Source: Macrolepiota albuminosa
Lineage: Eukaryota; Basidiomycota; Agaricomycetes; Agaricales; Agaricaceae
DNA length: 64,000 nucleotides
Reading direction: 5' to 3'
Assembly: GCA_027475525.1 (NCBI GenBank)
Contig: JAMWFC010000116.1
Location: forward strand, 1,425,826 to 1,489,825
Shown: positions 58,002-64,000 of the stretch, piece after piece
Layout of the letters: every line of letters begins with the position of its first letter
How positions within the stretch are numbered: position 1 is the first letter of the stretch
Position numbers and translations under genes: made by a program
Notes under the pieces: generated by a model
What the model saw: only the letters and a program-made list of their open reading frames with translations
The model's database searches: none
Told to the model about the DNA's origin: nothing

Positions 58002-58741
58002 CCCTGGTCATGGTGTGTCCTGCCTTGCCACAAAAATGACAAAGGCCCATCTGTACATTGCTTCTAGATGCCAAGAGGCTAGTCGAGATCAAGGTTTCCA
58101 ATTTATTCACAACACTAGCGACCGCGTTGTTAACGGCGTTTTCCAAATCCTCCTTTTTGATGAACCCGTTCTGGTCATTGGTGGCGCTAGGAGCTGGTGA
58201 CTCTAGTTTAGGTGCCATTCCTCCATGTTCCACACCAGGTCGCTGTAAGGGTATGCCCATGTCCGTGCCTTTTAAAACCCACTTTCCTGCCTTAAAGACT
58301 TTTTCTATGTCATAAGGTTCCTCAGAGTGATGGTCGTGCATAATGATCTCCAATTGCCACACAATCTTAGTCCACAATGAAGTTGGAAAACCCTGTTGGA
58401 ACAGCCGTCGTTCCTTGTTTCCATACAACTTCCCATTCTGGACAAGCCACCTTGCTATCTGCTGGAAATCATGATAATAAGTTGATAACACTTCTAGAGT
58501 ATAGATTCCTGCTGCAAAGGTGTCCTGTACTAGCTTCTGGATTTCCATTACCGTATAGCGTGTAGCTTTCTCAGTGCCAGGATATAAATGAATGATAGCC
58601 TTCTTCCATTCATTATAGGTAAAAGGCCTTGGCACTGCATCATCGGTAAGTCCTTGAAACTCTTTTAAACCTGTTCATGATTCAGCTGTATTGTATGAGA
58701 CGTATCTGGTGGCGTATTCCTTCATTTGAGTATCATCTGTC
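58002..58741 (-). pseudogene. element 2 gag, N-terminal and zinc-knuckle part
   Basis: Minus strand: PFTYNEWKKAIIHLYPGTEK (near 58625), then the capsid-like helices LVQDTFAAGIYTLEVLSTYY and RRLFQQGFPTSLWTKIVWQL, a Lys/Asn linker, and CHFCGKAGHTMTRG at 57997-58050, a CCHC zinc knuckle whose last Cys is past the transposon insertion. A TGA occurs near 58677. Gag forms the particle in which reverse transcription takes place. Confidence 0.8.
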
Positions 58742-59240
58742 ATGCAGCAGTCATGTAGTAAATATTCCAACCCCTTGAAATACTGCGTTAATTTGCAGGG
58801 CTTCGTTTCGTCCCATTTTGGTGACGAGAAATGGTTTCTAAGTGGCATGCACTGGTTATTTGGCTGCTATATATCGGCAGGTGAGTGTGTTGACGTAGGA
58901 AGGGTGGTGGTACTCATGTTACTTGGAGTTGATGTAGTGGGTATGGGTTCGGTTAATTCTGAGTCGCTAGGTTCTGGCAATAACGACCTAGATAACTCTT
59001 CTAGAGGAGTAAGCGGTGTATGGTTTTCACCTGCTAAGTACTCAAAAGGTCAGGAGAAAGGGAAGAAACTTTTGGCTAGGCTGTCTGGGGCAGCCTCAAG
59101 CTCCTGGTCTAAAGTCTGTCTTGGTAGCGCGCCTGGTAAATGTGGTGAATCAGTAGTGCTTGGTTCAAAAGCACTCTCCAACAGAAGGCAGCGCTGTCGC
59201 TGGGCTCGAGTTTCTGGCGGAATTCTGTTTCAGAAGAACC
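58742..59240. other. leader region of element 2
   Basis: Lies between gag and the primer binding site. A plus-strand frame of 173 codons (58742-59263) is antisense and unsupported. The minus strand may carry the start of gag but stops intervene. Confidence 0.4.
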
Positions 59241-59257
59241 CCTTGCAGTGGGCTCCA
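59241..59257 (-). promoter_or_regulatory. candidate primer binding site of element 2
   Basis: The minus strand reads TGGAGCCCACTGCAAGG three bases after the LTR end CATCA. A TGG start close behind the 5' LTR is the usual site for tRNA priming of minus-strand DNA. I cannot name the tRNA from this window. Confidence 0.55.
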
Positions 59258-59260
59258 AAA

Positions 59261-60335
59261 TGATGATGCCAACTGTGGTTGGGTGCGCTGGACGTATATG
59301 CAGTACAACGCTGTCTCCAGCGCTTGGCGTGCGTAGTTATGAGGAGTTCCAACAGAGTCCCAGTGTGCTTGAGCAAAGGTGATAAAATGACGCGCTAGAT
59401 GATAGCACCTCACTTGCTACCTGTCAAACGGTAAGCGTCATAGTTTACACAAAGATATAGAAGACAAGGCAAATAGTGCAGCATAGCATGCCTGTAGGTG
59501 GCACTGTAAATGATGGAGACGGGATAAACAAGGCTAGCGCCCTAACTTAGTGACAAAGTTTGAGCAAGCTAGCGCAATTTGAACGCTAAGGGTAACTTGG
59601 GTGCTCAAGAGATTACAATTCATTGGTGTTTACATGCAATGTAGCTATCTTATATACTGTGTGCTACCATGTTTGCCAAGGCAGAAAGTCCATCTGTGGT
59701 GCTACCTCCTAGCGCCTCTCCTCGTGGTTCCCTCTAATGGTGATCTGTCAATGGCAACCTTTTGCACATGGTTGATGGCGACCAACGGCATTATGACCCA
59801 CGGTGACCAATGGCGACTCTATATTGACTTAGAATTTATACGGGTCCGCTCACTTTTATTATAACTCCAATTGGTCAGACGGTTCCAGAGTATGGTTGGA
59901 AAATCCTCGACAGATGCTGTGAGCGCTAATGTCAGCGCTACTCATTGTACTAGTTCCTGACAAGTCTAGCCATTGGGTATAAGTATATCCTGCGTCATTG
60001 ATATTGATCCCTTTAGACTTCTGATTGAAGTGCGTTGTCGAATGGCAGCAACTACTGCTGACTCCTTCTGGAAGTGATCAGGGTTTAGTTAGAGTCCCTT
60101 TCCGCCGTCGTGTTAGCGCTGTATATCCTGAGCCTCCTTTATCCTTGGTATAAGTGAATGGGGTGTACTGAAGGCCTGGTAACTGGTGACCAAGGTAAAT
60201 GGATAAGTCCTGTAATAGCGCAACAGAGCTAGGGCTGCTCTGTACTCAAGCCGGTCATTAGAGTCTCCAGTATGTCAAGTGTTGGTTGGCCTATAATGTC
60301 CCTTGATGTGCTCAGCCCGAGTAGAAGCCTATCAA
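59261..60335 (-). mobile_element. right (5') LTR of element 2
   Basis: From TGATGATGCC to AGCCTATCA, 1075 bp, the intact partner of 39255-40845. It preserves the empty site of the family A solo LTR (59550-59554). Expected to hold the promoter of the minus-strand genomic RNA. Confidence 0.88.
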
Positions 60336-60511
60336 TGTGTACCAACTCAAAGTGAAACATAAGAATAGCAACCATCCAACGGTTCATGCTAGCGGATGGC
60401 TGGATATTGGGATTCTGCAGCATGCCTTTGATGTACCTAGCATCGACTTCTACAATAAGGTTCCACACACCAATCAAATACATCTTTAGCAACCAAAAGG
60501 CTTTGAAGAGT
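60336..60511 (-). pseudogene. element 1 RNase H fragment between two insertions
   Basis: Minus strand: AFWLLKMYLIGVWNLIVEVD, ARYIKGMLQNPNIQPSASMN and RWMVAILMFHFELVH. It continues to the left at 39254 once element 2 is removed, and to the right at 60768 once the inverted LTR is removed (KLELYG then LFKAFW). Confidence 0.8.
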
Positions 60512-60515
60512 CCGT

Positions 60516-60763
60516 TGATAGGCTTCTACTCGGACTGAGCGCATCAAGGGACATTATAGGCCAACCGACACTTGACGTATTCAGGACTCTAGNNNNNNNN
60601 NNNNNNNNNNNNNNNNNNNNNNNNNNNNNNNNNNNNNNNNNNNNNNNNNNNNNNNNNNNNNNNNNNNNNNNNNNNNNNNNNNNNNNNNNNNNTACGCCAA
60701 GCGCTGGAGACGGCGTTGTACTGCGTATACGTCCAGCGCACCCAACCACAGTTGGCGTCATCA
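60516..60763 (+). mobile_element. family B LTR in opposite orientation, containing an assembly gap
   Basis: Starts TGATAGGCTTCTACTC (60516) and ends GGCGTCATCA (60763), flanked by the 4-bp duplication CCGT (60512-60515 and 60764-60767). It is the reverse complement of the element 2 LTR ends. About 100 N in the middle replace the rest, so this could be a solo LTR or a whole element collapsed at its two LTRs. Confidence 0.8.
60593..60692. other. assembly gap, 100 N
   Basis: Exactly 100 undetermined bases, a conventional size for a gap of unknown length. Confidence 0.99.
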
Positions 60764-60767
60764 CCGT

Positions 60768-62289
60768 AGAGTTCCAGTTTAGGCTGACTGTAGCAAGATT
60801 CCCTGTCATTTAGCGTAATAGACCCAAAGCAGTTGTAGCATCGCTGTTTACGATTATCGCTAAGGCACTGGCACAAAAAGTATCCAACGGCAATGTACGA
60901 GGTATCTACCGCCAAGATAACAGGGTTGGCAGAGCTATAGTCGATGGGAACTAGCGGCTTGGCTTCTTGTAGAGCTTTTACTAAGTCTTGTTGTGCAGTG
61001 ACCTGGTCTGGCCCAAATTCAAAGGGCTTGTTAGTGTGGGTGAGTCGGTTAAGGGCATGTGCACGATGGGCAAAGTTCTTGACGAATATCCTGAGAATGC
61101 CAATGGTACCAAGAAAGGCACGAACTTCAGATAAGTCACAGCAAGGACCCCATCGCTCCAGAAGTGCTAGGCAAGACTCATCGGGAACACATCCGTCAGG
61201 AGTACAGATGTGACCAAGTATTTTGAACCTTGGCATGCAAAGGAGGAGCTTATGGCCGCTAAAGGTTCCCCCACTATACTTCATACGTTGGAGAACTCGA
61301 TTGAGCAGCAGGAAAAACTCCCATAGTGCTAAGCAAATGTTGGAGTTGTCGGGATAAGTCGCTGGTAAGCTGTTTACAAGCCGCCAGTCTTTGGGGCCTT
61401 TGACGCCAACATCATCAATGAAGCTAAGGACATTATGTGGTATCTTGGGTTGGAGGATAAAAGTGATGTCATCATGGAATATAGGAACTGAGTTTGTCCA
61501 GCCCATTGGCAAAGTAATGAGGCACAACATGCCAAACGGAGTTTGAAAAGTGGTAAGGTCTTGGAAAGAAGGGTGTATCAGACGTTTGTTGTAGCCAACA
61601 TAGAGGTCAAGGGTGGCGCCACAAATATGCCCAGCAAAGGACTTGGCAATGTGGTCAAGGAAAGGTGGTATGCCAGAGTGTCATATGGTAACTCTATTTA
61701 GCGGTTCGAGGCTGTGGACTATACGTAGATTGCCGTTCTTTTTGAGGATGCAAAACCACCAGGAGTGGTAAAAGCTGTTAGAGGGTTCATAGATGCCAGC
61801 CTTAATCTTGGTCCTAATTATTTGGCAGACCTCAGCTTCGATTCCAGGTGGTAACGGTTGGTTGTGTTCAGTCCACGGCACATGAGGAATGGTTGGAATT
61901 ACGACAGGTGGGAAGAAGTCGGTATGCAGGCTGCTGCGTTCTGAGTCTTCCCAAGTGAAGGCTTTATTTTGCTTAGCAACGAGATCAGTAAGGACATCCA
62001 ACTCATATTTGGTCAAAAACCCCATGTCATGCTCCTTGGCAAACTGTTGCTGGCATTCTGCGGTAAAACACCCTAAGTACGCAAGAGATGACTTGGTAAT
62101 GTTTTGGTTTTTCTGGGAAGTCTCAGCATTGGTAGCAGATAAAGCAATCAAAACTTCTTCGTCAAGAAAAGCAGTAGACACAACATTTACAAGACTAGTA
62201 GAATGGTCATATTCCAGCGTTAGCGCCACATCTCCATGATCGTCGCCAATCACCTCCTTGATGGTTTGTGAAAACACCTGTGGGGTCAT
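60768..62289 (-). pseudogene. element 1 pol: reverse transcriptase and start of RNase H
   Basis: Minus strand from 62289: linker, YEPSNSFYHSWWFCILKKNG (fingers), PMGWTNSVPIFHDDITFILQ and FIDDVGVKG (palm, both Asp present in FIDD), GGTFSGHKLLLCMPRFKILG, SEVRAFLGTIGILRIFVKNF (connection), then VILAVDTSYIAVGYFLCQC (RNase H). A TGA interrupts after PLNRVTI (61681), where element 2 has Arg. Compared with element 2 the RT active site is better preserved. Confidence 0.87.
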
Positions 62290-62961
62290 TTGTTGGTGTG
62301 TTGGTCGGTAAACTCTGGGGGCTTAGCGAGGGCGCCTTTTTGTTGTCCCCTAGGGAACATTGGCACCGTTCATTGGATTCCGGAATTTGGGTTGCTAATT
62401 GTTAGGGTTGTCTTGTCGTTGGTTACAGTCTTGACAACTGATTGCACCAAGATGTCAAAGGGTCTGCCAAGAAGTAAATCATATGCCAGGGATCATAAAA
62501 TGTGTATCTGGAGGTAGAAAGTGATATCACCAAGTGTGCAAGGAACATTCTTGGCGAGGCCTAAGGATCTGTCTACCGTGCCATTAGCGCTTTGCATATT
62601 TGTTTAACTGTAGGGTCGTAAATGAGGCCTAGATTGTTAGCAACTTCCGCTGCCATGGAAATGATTTGTGAACTGCTATCCACAATTGCCTCTACCTCGT
62701 GTTTGTTGTCTACAGTTAGCGCAACTGAACAAATAGCGTGCAATTCTTAAGCAACAGTAAGGATTGTGGGGTCTTCTCCATGGTCTACTGACCTAAGATA
62801 GGTCTCTACCAGGTCCACAGAGGTGGCGTTAGCGACGGTGTTGGCAGGAGGCTCATCGGTGGCAGAAGAGTCAATGGTAACAGAAAAACCAGGAAGCGCA
62901 TTGTCAAGTTCATCAACCTCGGTGACAGCTGTCACCAAGGGACGTCAGAGAGTGACTGCGG
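62290..62961 (-). pseudogene. element 1 protease remnant
   Basis: Minus strand: EAIVDSSSQIISMAAEVANN corresponds to the protease active site of element 2, with DSS in place of DSG, and several stops and frame changes follow. The sequence ends abruptly at the LTR beginning 62962, so gag and the 5' LTR of element 1 are separated or lost. Confidence 0.7.
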
Positions 62962-64000
62962 TGATGACGCCAACTGTGGTTGGGTGTGCTGGACGTATAC
63001 GCAGTACAACACCGTCTCCAGCGCTTGGCATGCGTAGTTGTGAGGAGTCCCGACAGGGTCCCGGTGTGCTCGAGTAGAGGTGATAAAACAATGCGCTAAA
63101 TTATAGCGCTTTGGAGGCTACCTGGCAGATGGTAAGCATTGTAGCTTAAACAAAGATATTGAAGAAAAGACAAGTAGCACAGCGTATTGTGCCCATAGGT
63201 GGCACCGTAAACAAGGAAGATGAGATAGACAAGGCTAGCGCCCGACTTAGTGACAAAGTCAAAGGAAGCTAGTGCAATTTGAACGCTAAGTGTAACTGTC
63301 TGCTCAAGGAGTTACGATTTGTTGTTATATACATGCGGAGTAGCTATTTTATATACTATGCGCTACCATGTTGCCAAGATAAAAAGTCCATCTGCGGCGC
63401 TACTTCCTAGCACCTCTCCTCATGGTTTCCTCTACTGGCGACCTGTCAACAGCGACCTTTTGCACATGGATGATGGCAACCAACAGCGTTATGACCCACG
63501 GCAACCAGCAGCGACTCTTCATTGACTTAGAATTGTATGAATCTGCTCACTTTTACTATAACTCCAATTAGCCAGATTGTTCTGGGGTATGGTCAGAAAA
63601 TCCTTGACAGACACTGTGAGTGCTAATGTCAGCACTACTCATTGTATCAGTTCCTGATAGGTCCAGATGTCGGATTAAGTATATCCAGTGCTGTCGTCAT
63701 TGATCCTTTTTTAGACTTCTGGTTGAAGTGCCTCGTCAAATGGCAGCGCCTGCTGCTAGCTCCTTCTGGAAATGATCGGGGTTTAGTTAGAGTTCTCTCC
63801 CGCCGTTGTGTTAGCGCTATATGTTCTGAGCTCCCTTCATCCTTGGGATAGGTGAATAGAGTGTGCTGAAGGTCTGATAGCCAGTGGTTAGGGCAAATGG
63901 CTAAGTCCTGTAGAAGGTTGCCAGAGCTAGGGCTGCTATATATTCCCAACTGGTTGCTAGAGTCTTCAATACGTCAAGTGTCGGTTGGTCTATAATGTTC
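62962..64000 (-). mobile_element. family B LTR of element 2 type, running to the window end
   Basis: Starts TGATGACGCC and follows the element 2 LTR throughout (GGTTGGGTGTGCTGG, then the segment matching 59900-60300). It breaks off at 64000 about 35 bp before its expected end. It is either a solo LTR or the left LTR of a third element inserted into element 1. The 4 bp before it are GCGG. Confidence 0.8.

Larger units (their letters stand above)
39255..60335 (-). mobile_element. Ty3/gypsy element 2, complete but interrupted, ambisense
   Basis: Bounded by LTRs 39255-40845 and 59261-60335, each about 1.07 kb after removing insertions. It is inserted in element 1 pol with a 4-bp target duplication, ACGT on the left (39251-39254) and ATGT on the right (60336-60339). 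Rejoining the flanks restores the element 1 frame (ELVHVKSSFH). Removing later insertions leaves about 13.2 kb: 5' LTR, primer site, gag, protease, reverse transcriptase, RNase H, integrase on the minus strand, then a 4.8-kb segment with plus-strand genes, polypurine tract and 3' LTR. Protein order protease-RT-RNase H-integrase defines Ty3/gypsy. Stops in gag, protease-pol and integrase make this copy non-autonomous. Confidence 0.85.

Noticed and set aside
58742..59263. 173-codon plus-strand frame in the element 2 leader
   Set aside because: Antisense to the gag leader and ends at the LTR edge; no similarity to the other antisense genes.
1..64000. CRISPR arrays, operons, riboswitches
   Set aside because: No regularly spaced repeats; the window is eukaryotic with spliced genes.

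Overview
The window reads as nuclear DNA of a mushroom-type basidiomycete (Agaricomycetes). Grounds: GT-AG introns of about 45-75 nt in nearly every gene, an F-box protein of the type expanded in this class, a DEP/tandem-DH/PH/CNH Rho exchange factor, an Rxt3-domain protein, a mitochondrial-type GatA, and Ty3/gypsy and Tnp2-like transposons of basidiomycete type. Species cannot be named from sequence alone.

Layout. (1) 1-11 kb, host genes: F-box protein (+, 1095-2777), UBX-domain protein (-, 2936-4443), large RhoGEF (+, 4857-11016). (2) 11-20 kb: a repeat-rich spacer holding a solo LTR (12207-12850), then a second, 5'-truncated and frameshifted tandem copy of the RhoGEF (14551-19929), followed by its zinc-finger neighbour (20150-21308). 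(3) 21-26 kb: a broken phosphotransferase-like gene, a small unassigned two-exon gene, tRNA-Ile(AAU) and an intron-containing tRNA-Ala(AGC). (4) 26-31.5 kb: RXT3 and gatA, both on the minus strand, 87 bp apart. (5) 31.5-64 kb: nested mobile DNA. It starts with an AT-rich inverted and tandem repeat cluster. Then comes a Ty3/gypsy element (element 1, minus orientation, left LTR 33776-34780). Its pol is split by a second related element (element 2, 39255-60335). Element 2 is itself interrupted by a Tnp2-like DNA transposon (51744-57994), a solo LTR in pol (45785-46846) and a solo LTR inside its left LTR (39549-39984). Many of these insertions have target-site duplications I could read directly.

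Two observations stand out. First, both gypsy elements are ambisense. Gag-pol runs on the minus strand, while the stretch between pol and the 3' LTR carries a plus-strand, intron-containing gene for a six-cysteine (Zn2Cys6-like) protein. Two introns lie at the same codon boundary and phase in both elements, so this is a conserved spliced antisense gene. Second, 23 head-to-tail direct duplications of 77 bp (22 exact, one with a 1-nt difference) are scattered over genes and repeats alike. The constant length points to unmerged k=77 contig overlaps in the assembly, not biology. Removing one copy from the UBX gene gives an in-frame 340-codon protein, and the two RhoGEF copies never share a duplication. 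Anyone using gene models from this window should correct these first.

The mobile elements also show CGA-to-TGA stop codons and target-site duplications whose two copies differ only at a CpG. This fits methylation-driven decay.
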